From Morinoia aosen (Eukaryota; Arthropoda; Malacostraca; Amphipoda; Talitridae), in assembly GCA_030386875.1 (NCBI GenBank), contig CM059571.1:25166355-25230354 (forward strand): a stretch of DNA of 64,000 nucleotides, given 5' to 3'. Below the pieces are notes generated by a model that saw nothing but the letters and a program-made list of their open reading frames with translations, was not told the origin of the DNA and did no database searches. The translations under genes and the position numbers were made by a program. This document shows positions 12,349 through 22,762 of the stretch, one piece after another; within the stretch, counting starts at the first letter, position 1; each line of letters opens with the position of its first letter.

Positions 12349-12645
12349 CCCTCACGGGAAAAAATGAAATGTCACGGAATTGAAGGTTAGGAAGGTCTTC
12401 TCGCGGAAATAAAATAAGTTTTTCTTTCGTTACGAATTATGCTTTTTTGGTTCACGTCTGTTTTTTCTTACGTCTTCAAATTTATTTTGTTTCAAAATCT
12501 TTTTTAAATTTTTCTATTTCTATGCGCAAAGAGTGGGGACACAGTTTGTGCATTGATTCCCCTAACCCCAAATTTTATGCTCATGGAATTTTCTTGTTGG
12601 AAACGCCTTTTTGAGTTAGAAAGGCTTAAAATAACTCGCAATCAC
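12349..12645 (+). repeat. Family A SINE-like repeat, copy 5 (5' truncated, long form)
   Basis: Starts near the CTCCCAGGGGGAAAATG equivalent (here CCCTCACGGGAAAAAATG) and lacks the palindromic head. It retains GAAGGTTAGGAAGGTC, TTTTTTGGTTCACG, TATGCGCAAAGAGTGGGGA with ACACAGTTTGTGCAT (long-form insert), and AGAAAGGCTTAAAATAACT. It is moderately diverged. Confidence 0.7.
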
Positions 12646-13398
12646 TTCTGTGTGTGAGCCATCTTCAATTAGGCATTCTCTTGTGTCAGTACCCGTAAAA
12701 TTTCATTTTCCAACACAAGAGAGCTAATAAATCAACCAAATCTTTTTCACATCCGTGGTTGTTTGTAGTTTCGTATATTGTCTGCTTAACTCTTCACTTC
12801 GCAGCATATCACGCATTATTAAGTTCCCTCAGATGTTTCAATGCTCTTCATTTAGTCACTTAGCCACAAAGCGTTTTGTTCGGCTACGAGTGTAATTTGT
12901 TTCAGGTTGTAATTAGAAATCTATTTCGGTTGGGCGTATAAACAGGGGCTTTAAGAAAGGAGTTGAAAACGCAATGATGCAGCAGTTGCTATCTTCTGGT
13001 TGTGGCCATGCAACTGCTGGAAGGTCGGTTGAAATATTCTCTGCTCACCGGGAAATACGTGTCCATGTTTTATGACATCGAAGAAAACCTTTCATTGTTC
13101 GGTGGAGGGATAAAGTGGGAAAAAATAGTCACATTTTTAAAGCTTATGTTATTGAGTAAATATTTTAATATTGCGTTAAATTTATGAACACTTACACTCA
13201 TGAAATATCCCTCACGCTAATATTCACTGTGTAACTGCATAGTTTGAGTCCGGCGATCAGATAATTTCAGCATTCATTATGGAACCAAAACGCCTCATAG
13301 GGACTAAACGATTATTATTCGCGTCTTAGGTTGAGTATTGAAAACTCACGTGAAAACGTTAAGCTGGCTAGCTGCAGGTTGTGATGTTGCATTGAGGT
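12646..13398. other. Unique DNA, no gene recognised
   Basis: AT-rich spacer. The 61-codon frame at 13002-13187 shows no recognisable motif. Confidence 0.4.
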
Positions 13399-13411
13399 TG
13401 TGTGCGCGAGT

Positions 13412-13770
13412 CCCCTCAGGGGATACAACTATTGTATCTATGGGAATTAGCGCTCCCAGGGGGAAAATGTGTGAGGGCCCGAGCTGAGAGTTGGGTAGGC
13501 CTGCTTTTTGTTGTAGTAAAATCTTCTTTGCTATGTTAAGGGCCACCTTTTTCGGTTCACTGCCATCCTGTTTTTCAGCACCTACTATTTTATTCTTAAA
13601 CTTTTATCTTGTTTCATAAACTTCTTTCCCAATTTACTGTTTCTATGCTCCTTCTGCATAGATTCCGCATTCCCTAATATCCATATTAAATAGTGTCTTC
13701 CACCTTCCTCTCTTCGAGACGCTCGTTTTTGTAGCGGTTAGGGGGGCTTAAACTAATCTATAATTTAATC
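13412..13770 (+). repeat. Family A SINE-like repeat, copy 6 (reference short form)
   Basis: A well-preserved full-length copy of 359 bp. The head has CCCCTCAGGGG then GATACAACTATTGTATC (7-bp stem, CTA loop). It continues with GGGAATTAGCGCTCCCAG, GTGAGGGCCCGAGCTGAG, TTTTCGGTTCACTG, TTTTTCAGCACCTACTA, TTGTTTCATAAACTTC and GGGGGGCTTAAACTAA, ending in a TAATTTAATC tail. It is bracketed by a 13-bp duplication with one mismatch, TGTGTGCGCGAGT (13399-13411) and TGTGTGCGTGAGT (13771-13783). Variable-length duplications and a simple-sequence 3' tail are the hallmarks of target-primed retroposition. Confidence 0.88.
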
Positions 13771-13783
13771 TGTGTGCGTGAGT

Positions 13784-14336
13784 GATCTCATGATCTCCTC
13801 ATTGCCAGTCAATTCTCGTGACTCGTTGCCGTCATTGCCTTGTTCACGAATTAGAATTGAATTCCGTAATTTAGAATCATTGCATCTCCATTATGACTTC
13901 GAGGATATTTTCTTGATCGAACAGTACTACTGTAATGATTTGTACCGTGTAAAGAGAGAAAAGTTGTCCTTGAAGCTCCTACAGATTTTTTACGTGGGCT
14001 GAGGCATCATTAAATGTATGACTTCCCAATCTTTTCTATAATGCGCCTCTCATAACAGGGCTCTAAACTATTTTCAATAGATTTCAATGGATCCAAGTGA
14101 ATTTATGTCGAGAGGAGTTTTGATAGCTAAGTTGAACAAAGTTTTCCATTAAGACAGCCTGCAACTTCGGAATAGATGCTCAGCAGAAGGAGTGTCATTG
14201 TCTTGGAAATACGAGGCGTCAAAAGTTTATCGCGGACTCGCGTTTTAATTTTAGGTGTAGAATTTTTTGGCACTGATGCCTTATGATGATCGTAATTTTC
14301 TGTGTGTATGATGGCTTGGATAAAGTAAGAGAAGGT
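13784..14336. other. Unique DNA between two family A copies
   Basis: No gene recognised. The 117-codon minus-strand frame (14127-14480) runs into family A copy 7 and has no family resemblance. Confidence 0.4.
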
Positions 14337-14730
14337 CCGTCTCAGGGGGATGAAAGTATTGTATTTTACGGGAATAAGGAAAACTAGGGAGAAAATGTGA
14401 GATTCTGAGCTCAAATTTAGGTAGGCCTTCCATTGGGTGAAATAGAATGTATTTGTTTGTATCGTATCATTACAGACCATCTTTTTTTTCAGCTCACTGC
14501 TGCCCTGTTTTCAGCACCTACTACCGCATCAACTTTTATTTATTTTTTTTCACGAACTTCTTTCTCAACTTACTGTTACTATGCGTAGGAGGGGTCATGT
14601 GTGGGAACACACCTTGTGCATGGATTCCTTGTTCCAGAAACTTTATACTAAATGGGGCGTTCGTCCTTTCTCTCTTTTGAACACCTTTTCTGCAGTCAGA
14701 GCGCCTTTAACTTACTCATCTAATCTAATC
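14337..14730 (+). repeat. Family A SINE-like repeat, copy 7 (long form)
   Basis: Near full-length. It has TCTCAGGGGGATGAAAG at the head, GATTCTGAGCTCAAATTTAG, CTTTTTTTTCAGCTCACTGC, TTTTCAGCACCTACTAC, TATGCGTAGGAGG, the long-form hairpin GTGTGGGAACACACC, GTGCATGGATTCC, ACTAAATGGGG, and a CATCTAATCTAATC tail. The tail is a clean (TAATC) repeat. No convincing target-site duplication was found. Confidence 0.82.
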
Positions 14731-17700
14731 AGAGTGAAAGTGTTGAGTTTAAGACTGCGTTATTAGCGGTCCATGCACATCAGACTTCATAGAAGTTCCA
14801 AAAGCCAAAGACTTGAAACACTTAATGAAAATATTTCCATTCAGTTTAGGTTGCATTGAATATCAGTTGAAGTGGGTTTTAAAATTACCCTTGTTTTGTT
14901 TTCTGTTCCACAGCATATGGATTATTGTTTTTAACTCGTTGCTCGTGCGTTGAGCTCATTGTTGCGTATTCACACTTAGTTCATTTTATTCAATCAAATG
15001 TAAAACAGCATTGCATTTGGCAACTTCACTCGCAGTTTGCGTTTCTTCTGATTGCATAAATATGCCTGTTTTTATATTGTATTTGAGTGTTAAATTTATT
15101 AAAATACATATCGTTTTGCCTGACGTACGCATTTTATATCACGTCATTTTTTATTTGATTTCAGGATTTTGATGTATACAACTCCGAAGTGTTGTACCTG
15201 CTTCATCGCTTTTACTGCCGTGCAACGTTTCGTCCTTTACCCTCCAAGTGGATTTCAAGCTTCATTTCTGTACAGCTGTAATCTAATTAATATATTTTCT
15301 GTCCAATTTAGACCCTATTGTGCTCACTGAAGATCACTGCTGAGCGGCAGCTCTTTCCTCATACTAAATAGTGTTAGTGACACACTATTGCCAGTGCTGG
15401 TCTTATAATTATGGTTGCAATAACGCTACAATGAACATAACAATCGACACGTTATAGGGATTAGAGAATACTTTTATACTTGAGCTTTAGAGAATGCTTT
15501 CTCTTGAGTTTCTTCACATGCCGTGGACATTTTTTTACAAAGTATAATTCCACCTAATGTTTGTTGAATTGAATTGCAAAATTTGTGTACAAAAAGCTTC
15601 TCTTTGCATCAGAATTTTGTTACTTCAATAGCATTTTGCCTTTGTGCATTACTGTTCCATACGATACTGAACCCTAACCCCTTTAGGCTAGTGCTTCGAC
15701 AGGTTGCTATAGTGAAGGGTGTATGGTTAACGCACAGGTTCCACAATCCACCTCACAGATTGTTCAGATCACCATAGAGCCATTACACATAGCGAGAGAG
15801 GATATATTCAAAGTATCATGAAGGGTACTCACAAGTGGTTCTTTAGATCGCTATTGAGGTTCAATGTGTCTCATTAGAGGGTCTAAATCGAACACAATGC
15901 TGTAATTTTGGATGCCACCACTCCAGGTGGTGACATAAAAAGCTCCATCAGAACTCGACTAACTGCTCGTCGGAATTTGCTAGAAACTTGAAAATATTGG
16001 CTGCAACAATAAATGATTCAGATATTCTGCCATGGCGTGATGTGAAAATCCAAACAGGCGAGCGCTGTTAGTTGTGTTTACGTTTTTTGTGAGCATTTCA
16101 TCGGAGCATAAATTGTTGAAAATTTTCACGGACATAATTCATGTACGTCTGTGATTGTGGCTATGTCGTAATTCAGTTGTGCTCAGAGGTCACCAGCTGT
16201 GCAAACATTTGCTGGTTGCTGGTAAGTTAAAGATTGTGTAAGCACGACAATCTGTGTTTAAATTTTAATATTTTATTTGAGAGGTGTCAACGGATTCTAC
16301 TGCGCATCTCCATTCACATAACCATCGATTTTTTCCTGATCTTCTGTTACTGAATCCATCAGCGTCGTGGCGCCGCGCGAAGCGCGGGGCCGTCCCTCAA
16401 CGAAGCCGTTGGTCTCCATGCACATGCACCAAGAACGAGGACGTTGCTCTCTCCATGGAGTCTGATGGACTCCCCAATAGGCTATCAAAACCATGGACGT
16501 CGTTGGGAGCCGGATATTGTCGGTGGTTTTTGCTCGCCGATGCCGCGATCTGCGGAAATAACGTACGCTCGACGCTTGTCGTGCGTACGCCCGCTGCTGC
16601 ACCTTATTTTCATAGCCCTGCTGCGGCAGGCGCGCTGCCGCCCTGTGATTCTCCTGGCCTGCAATTAATTGTAAGATTTATTGCACGTTTCATCGCAAAT
16701 GTCACCTACGTCCATTTGACTGACATATGAGCCGTGGGTTGTGATGCCATTGCGACTCAGTATCTTATGTGACCGGAGACGTCTAAATCATTACTGAGAT
16801 TGATATAGTCTCGTTGCTGTCTGCATTGACAATCAAAATAGTAAGTTATCACAAATAGATCATAAAATTCAACTCGTTTGAAATAAAAGTTACTGCCAAA
16901 CTGCTACGGACACTGACACTAAGCAGCAACAGCTGATAGATATGTAGTTGAAAGTTGTGTGCTAGTTCTCAAACTCATTTTTTATTTAAAATCCTGATTT
17001 TGAATGCGATAGGGTTCCTTACTCGGCTGTTCAAGAATTTAAAAAAATGGCACTCCCGCATTCACTTGAGGAGCGAAGAAGCGTCGCCTCGACTCGCTTC
17101 CTGAGAAGCACTTGAAGGGCTGTCAACTTTCCTCCTTGTCGTCCTCTCCAGTCCCTCAACTGAGTTTCCTTTGCACCTCATGCCAATACTCGCCGTCCCA
17201 GATGATATTAGAGGTAAAAATCCGTGCACTGCAATTTATGCCGCGGCGCAGATGAAAATTCGCTCACGTTCTGTTTGCCGAGTGTCCAGGGGTGCGAAAC
17301 ATAAAAAGATTCTGGGATTTTGACGGAGCTTCTGTCTATGACGCAGGCCCAAAATGCCTGCTGCTGGATCTGAATTCTCTTCTAAAAATGCTGAGTTGTC
17401 TTATCTTATCTTTTGACGGTAATAGTTCGTAGAACTGGTGTTTTTTCGGAGTCTTTCAAGTAGTCGAAGTTTTGTATTTTAAAACTTAATTGAATTTGCT
17501 TTTGATATCCTAGTGTGGGCTTACCCTCTGTAAAGGTTGTGACTAATTCTCAATTTTCCGGAATGAATCCCTAAAAACCGCAAGGAAGAAATTCCCTCGT
17601 AAGGGTGATTCAATGTCAGTTGGTAAATGCCATAAAATTTTATCTCTCCATTATTGCCTCGAATTTGTGGAACCGTTGTCTTCCATTCATTCAGGAGAAA

Positions 17701-18676
17701 TAAAGAAGCAAGAGTTTTGTATCTAAGACGAGATTTATTGTAATGCCCAGCACTTATTGCCGGAAAATGTTGGTGTTTGGACCATGCAGTTTTTCTTTGG
17801 CGGTCGAAGTATTTGGCCGTAGTTTGTCGAGTCCGGAGCAATCATGCAGAACTCTGCCGCTACGGACGCAAATTCTCCCGAAATTCTGGTGCGATTTTTT
17901 TGCACTGGTCTGAACTTACTGGCGATTGCCGAGAAGTTAGGAGCATTTTAACTCAACGATGAGTCGCAAAGTACACTTAACTGGTTGAAAATACCGTCAT
18001 CTCGAGTGGTGAGCTATGAGGGACTGGATCCTGATGTTAGTTCAAAATCAGTTAGTGACGAACACGGATTCGGGTTTGATAAAATTGCCGCTTCTGGTGA
18101 ACTCGGGCGCTTTTTGCTAGCACCCGGAAAAATCTTGACAAAGTGCGGCGCGGGAATGATTTAACATTTATACGGATATTGGAACTTTCGAAAGTGGGCT
18201 TGTTTACTTTTATACTTGAAGTTAAAGTTAACTCTGGGAATTATGAAGTAAACATTTAGCGAATTTATTTTTCGTAGTGGGAGGTTGTTTTATGTATCGT
18301 TCTTTTTTCCGGTAGCAACTGTCTTTTCATCGGCCATTCATTGAAATTAAAAGTTTCACAATTTTTTTAAACATTGAAAATGCTTTTTATTTGTTACAAA
18401 TTGTGTAGGAAATTTCAGCATGTAATAGCTATTTTTCATGCTGAAAGTTTATGCAAAATGCTATGAACCTATTTGACTCGTGAGGAACGCTGCGCTACGC
18501 ATACGCTTAAACGATATAGACAAGGAGGGAAAAAGTCCCCGACCCTGTTTTGAATTTGAAATAAACGCTGCTGATATTTGTATTGATGAGAAAATTCACG
18601 CGAAATTTAAATCTATTTCTCGCTTTCACGTTTCAGACAGTATTAGTAGCTAAAACCTTCTGTAGTATTCTGAAAA
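14731..18676. other. 4-kb stretch without recognisable genes
   Basis: Mostly unique DNA. A GC-rich patch at about 16350-16650 supports a 148-codon + strand frame (16284-16730) and an overlapping minus-strand frame, neither with a recognisable domain. A second moderately GC-rich patch lies at about 17040-17200. No transposon ends or RNA genes are seen. Confidence 0.4.
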
Positions 18677-18997
18677 ATGAGCGAACGCCAAGCTATTATT
18701 GGTCTTCATCGCGTGAAAGTATCAAATTCAACAATCCTTAAGCAGCGAAAAAAGGTCGCTCAATCTACTGTTTATGATACCGTGGCCAGATTTGAGGAAG
18801 TTGGCAATGCTAAGGATCGTCCCAGGAGCGAGTGGCCTACTACAGCTCGTCCCTGCAGCAGGCACGGGACAAAATACCGCATGAGAAACTTCGTGTCTCT
18901 GGTGGAAGTTTCAGAGAAACACTTCAGAGGGGAATCAAAGCAAAAGGAGGGACGTGGAAAAACGATATGCATCGCTCACTCGTTTCATGGAAATTAG
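18677..18997 (+). pseudogene. Tc1/mariner-like transposase N-terminal fragment
   Basis: The first ~60 residues resemble the N-terminal DNA-binding domain of mariner/maT-type transposases: MSERQAIIGLHR, a helix-turn-helix ending in STVYDTVARFEEVG, then the linker motif KDRPRSEWP, where the family usually has RPRSGRP. In a live element this domain binds the terminal repeat, and a DDD/DDE catalytic domain of about 250 residues follows. Here similarity stops soon after the linker, where the frame becomes basic and unrelated (probable frameshift), and the catalytic domain is not seen. I could not identify terminal repeats. It is a dead relic. Confidence 0.65.
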
Positions 18998-20291
18998 TAA
19001 AATAATATGAAGACGATTTTTATTTCCTTATACTATCCTACTGTAGATATATTACCAATTAACTTTGTCCGGGTAGTTTTTCTCTACTCTTTACAAAATG
19101 TGACTTAATTTTCGAAGAATTCTCGTAACCAAAATTACATCTCTGATCACCATCTTCTAGTAATAAGAACTTAGCGATTAAATCAATAATGAAGTAAATG
19201 TAAATATGCTGATGGGTCTCTAACATCGGTCTCTGGCGCACCTCTATTAATAATGCGCCATTTTATGTAGGCTTTTTCCCGTGGGATCACGGGAGTGACG
19301 TGAACTATTCTCCCTTCGCGGGTGTGCGCCATCATCGTTCTTCATTTGCATGGTTAATGTTAGCAGTTCATATTTCAGGTCTTCCCGGTGAGCACTGCAG
19401 ACATGCGGCAGCCTCCTCTGCTATTCATAAAGAAATCCAGAAAGAAAATGTCTGTTTTAGACACAGATGGATTTCGCAGTGGGACTGGCTCTCGCGTATA
19501 TTTCTGCATTATTTAGGGACAGTTTCGCTTATTTCTTGGCAGCTTAGCATCCATTAATTTTCCTGAACTTTCAAATGGGACGCACATGATGAGGAATCGT
19601 GAAAGCAATTTCTCGTGTTTACCATTCTGAGGTGCGTATTACGCAACGAACTGAGCTACGCGTGCTTCTCGCATCGTTGCATCGCTGAAACTTGCTGAGA
19701 AAACCTTTATTTCAGTGAACACTCTCTTTTTCTTGCATTTATGAGTTATATACTAAGTATAGTAGGCTGCTGTAGTGCGGTTAAATAAGAGTGCTTTGCC
19801 TGAGATGAAATTCTCATGTACGAGTATTTTGCTGTGTGTAGCGCAGCACAATTAGCACAGCTAGCTGTGTGAATGGTTGGCGTGTATGCTATATGGCGTG
19901 TATGCATGGATTATGTATATGAGTTAGCGTGCATGGCGCGCCAAAAATGTCGGTATTCGATAATGTTAAACAAAATACGAACGTAAATCATTCAATTAGG
20001 CAAGCGAGTATGTATATCTTTCACACGCTCATCGCTTTGACTGAAAGTGTTTGATGAGCGCACAGGGGCATCAGTGCGTCTTAAATTTTCCCAATATTAA
20101 TCTGTCAGACGCGGACACCGAACAGCGACAACATTCTGTGGAACACAAAATCAATGCGGTTGAGGGTGCTGTAACGGAATCAGGATATCTGTGGTGGTGG
20201 AGACAACCTTCTCATCGCTTTTGTGCTTAGTGGCAGTTGTATGCCTACTGCGACGTCGCCTGCTGCTGCGGCTGTTAGGTGTTCTCTGTCG
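18998..20291. other. Unique DNA, no gene recognised
   Basis: Contains a small local repeat (GGCGTGTATGC twice near 19878-19904) and otherwise nothing that I can identify. The left edge of the 25-bp array begins at about 20292. Confidence 0.4.
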
Positions 20292-21196
20292 CACCGCCTG
20301 CCGTGGTGGCACATTACAACGCCTGCCGTCGTGGCAGAGAACACCGCCTGCCGTCGTGGCAGAGAACACCGCCTGCCATGGTGGCAGACTACACCGCCTG
20401 CCGTGGTGGCAGACTACACCGCCTGCCGTGGTGGCAGAGAACACCGACTGCCATGGTGGCAGACTACACCGCCTGCTGTGTGGCAGACTACACCGCCTGC
20501 CGTGGTGGCAGACTACACCGCCTGCCGTGCGGCAGACTACACCGCCTGCCGTGCGGCAGACTACACCGCCTGCCGTGCGGCAGACTACATCGCCTGCCGT
20601 ATGGCAGACTACACCGCCTGCCGTGCGGCAGACTACACCGCCTGCCGTGGTGGCAGACTACACCGCCTGCCGTGGTGGCAGACTACACCACCTGCCATGG
20701 TGGCAGACTACACCGCCTGCCGTGGTGGCAGACTACACCGCCTGCCGTGGTGGCAGACTACACCGCCTGCCGTGGTGGCAGACTACACCGCCTGCCGTGG
20801 TGTCAGACTACACCGCCTGCCGTGGTGGCAGACTACACCGCCTGCCGTGGTGGCAGACTACACCGCCTGCCGTGGTGGCAGACTACACCGCCTGCCGTGG
20901 TGTCAGACTACACCGCCTGCCGTGGTGGCAGACTACACCGCCTGCCGTGGTGGCAGACTACACCGCCTGCCGTGGTGGCAGACTACACCGCCTGCCGTGG
21001 TGGCAGACTACACCGCCTGCCGTGGTGGCAGACTACGCCGCCTGCCGTGGTGGCAGACTACACCGCCTGCCGTGGTGGCAGACTACGCCGCCTGCCGTGG
21101 TGGCAGACTACACCGCCTGCCGTGGTGGCAGACTACGCCGCCTGCCGTGGTGGCAGACTACGCCGCCTGCCGTGGTGGCAGACTACGCCGCCTGCA
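20292..21196. repeat. Minisatellite, 25-bp (24-bp variant) unit, about 36 copies
   Basis: Tandem array whose unit contains CTGCCGTGGTGGCAG followed by ACTACACCGC. Each unit can form a hairpin (CTGCC pairs with GGCAG around a 5-base loop). Most units are 25 bp. A run at about 20520-20640 is 24 bp because GTGGTGG is replaced by GTGCGG or GTATGG. Left-end units differ (CGTCGTGG, AGAGAACACCG) and right-end units carry ACTACGCCG, so variants are grouped by position. The unit is 68% GC. Long open frames over the array (for example 20191-21234 and 20223-21614) come from its lack of stop codons and change register at the 24-bp units; I do not regard them as genes. Confidence 0.96.
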
Positions 21197-21436
21197 GCTG
21201 CGGACGCGAGCCGTGCCGCCTGAGGCGAGCGTAGGGCTTCTCCCTGCCTCTCCAGCGATCGATAATCTTGAGTTTTTCACCCGCTCTCGTGCTCAGACTC
21301 GCGGTGGTTGTGCGGCTGCTAATGGCGAGGTCATCTCGGTTGTGGGCGTCGTGTTGTGCCGGCGCTGGGGTAGGAGAGGCGTCTGTCACTCGTGGTCGGC
21401 TTGTCCAGGGTTCGTTTCCGGCTTGACAGTGACAGG

Positions 21437-21660
21437 CTCGTCAATTATTCATGTTCTGGTTGTCGATTATCATTATTCTGGTTGCCGATTATTATTATTC
21501 TGCTTATCGATTATTATTCAACTTGTCGATTATTGTTATTCTGCTTGTCGGTTATCATTTGGCTTGTCGATTATTATTATTCTGCCTGCCGATTATTATT
21601 ATTATGCTTGTTGATTATTATTATTCTGCTTGTCGATTGTTAGTGCTCTGCTCGTCGATT
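21437..21660. repeat. AT-rich minisatellite, ~22-bp unit, about 10 degenerate copies
   Basis: Imperfect tandem repeat built on TTGTCGATTATTATTATTC plus TGC. Copies differ by small indels of the ATT triplet and by substitutions (TTGCCG, TTATCG, TTGTTG). It begins about 240 bp after the 25-bp array ends, and its base composition is opposite. A looser extension continues to about 21750 (ATCATTCATGTTCAGC, TCGGTCATTTTTCAG). Confidence 0.85.
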
Positions 21661-22250
21661 GTCCGAATCCAGTTTTCGGTTATTTGAATTTAATTTATCG
21701 ATCATTCATGTTCAGCTGACCATTTATCCGTGCTCAACATGTCGGTCATTTTTCAGCGCTACAGATAGGTGCGGCGTTGCTTTTTTTACAAGAAGGTTTC
21801 CCGTTCAGTTCCCCGCAGCCGCGCAGTACGTTCATAGGAGCAAGCTGCTTTTCTGGCACGCAGAAAACAGAGAAGGCGAGTGTGTGAGAGTAAAGAGGAA
21901 AGCTCATTCTACTCAATGAGATCGCTTTTCAAATCCCCCGGGAGTTGAGTCATGCCTTCTTATCGTATCAAATTTGATACACTTCGAATGAAAGCGTATA
22001 AGTGAATTCCAACTCATTGAAATGTTTTTCTTCTGATGCTATTCATTCCCTGCATATATATAACAAATTTTTAATTGCAATTTCGGGGGTAAATTTTTTT
22101 TCCTGACAATTGGTTTTTCCAACCAGTGTTCCAGTGCAGCAAAATTAGCATGAAAGAGAAGGGGTTAAAAGCTTGAAACCGTCGCAATTGCTTATAAATG
22201 GAATTTTAAAGTGAAGCTAAAAATAGTTATTTTCGAGTACTGCTTGCGGT
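21661..22250. other. Spacer between minisatellites
   Basis: No gene recognised. It separates the AT-rich 22-bp array from the 27-bp array. Confidence 0.4.
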
Positions 22251-22762
22251 TCAGTTGTGTTCAGTTTGTTGATCTGCTCATCTCTGCTCATCATCTCTGC
22301 TCATCTCCATGGTGGCAGACTACACCGCCTGCCGTGGTGGCAGACTACACCGCCTGCCGTGGTGGCAGAGAACACCGACTGCCATGGTGGCAGACTACAC
22401 CGCCTGCTGTGTGGGATGGAGCCATTCCTGTTCATCTCGTTGAAGGAGCCATTCCTGTTCAGCTCGTTGATGGAGCCATTCCTGCTCATCTCGTTCATGG
22501 AACCATTCCTGTTCAGCTCTTTGGTGGTGCCATTCCTGTTCAGCTCTTTGGTGGAGCCATTCCTGTTCAGCTCTTTGATGGAGCCATTCCTGTTCAGTTC
22601 GTTGATGGAACCAATCCTGTTCATCTCGTTGATGGAGCCATTCCTGTTCAGCTCTTTGATGGAGCCATTCTTGTTCATCTCGTTGATGGAACTATTTCTG
22701 TTCATCGCATTGGTAGAATCATACTTTTTTACGTTGTTGATTTAATCATTCCTTTTCAGCTT
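22251..22762. repeat. Minisatellite, 27-bp unit (~13 copies), split by a 108-bp foreign block
   Basis: Tandem repeat built on GGAGCCATTCCTGTTC then AGCTCGTTGAT (27 bp). The main run is 22415-22762, with degenerate copies at the right end. A single degenerate unit (GTGTTCAGTTTGTTGAT) lies at about 22255-22275, left of the foreign block at 22307-22414. Because 27 is a multiple of three, the array reads as a 9-residue repeat (for example GAIPVQLFD on the + strand) and stays open in more than one frame. There is no start context, splice signal or homologue to support coding. Confidence 0.92.
22307..22414. repeat. 108-bp exact copy of part of the 25-bp minisatellite
   Basis: By eye this block is identical, base for base, to 20376-20483 in the 25-bp array, including its private variants (AGAGAACACCGACTG, CCATGG units, and the CTGCTGTGTGG end). 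It sits inside the 27-bp minisatellite, 1.9 kb from its source. Identity starts and ends sharply at CCATGG and GTGTGG. Confidence 0.95.

Noticed and set aside
16284-16730. 148-codon frame in a GC-rich patch as a gene
   Set aside because: No recognisable domain, and the opposite strand is also open for 101 codons; GC content alone explains it.
20191-21614. 347- and 463-codon frames as a repeat protein
   Set aside because: They run over the 25-bp minisatellite, change register at 24-bp units, and overlap each other in different frames; the non-repeat ends have no domain.
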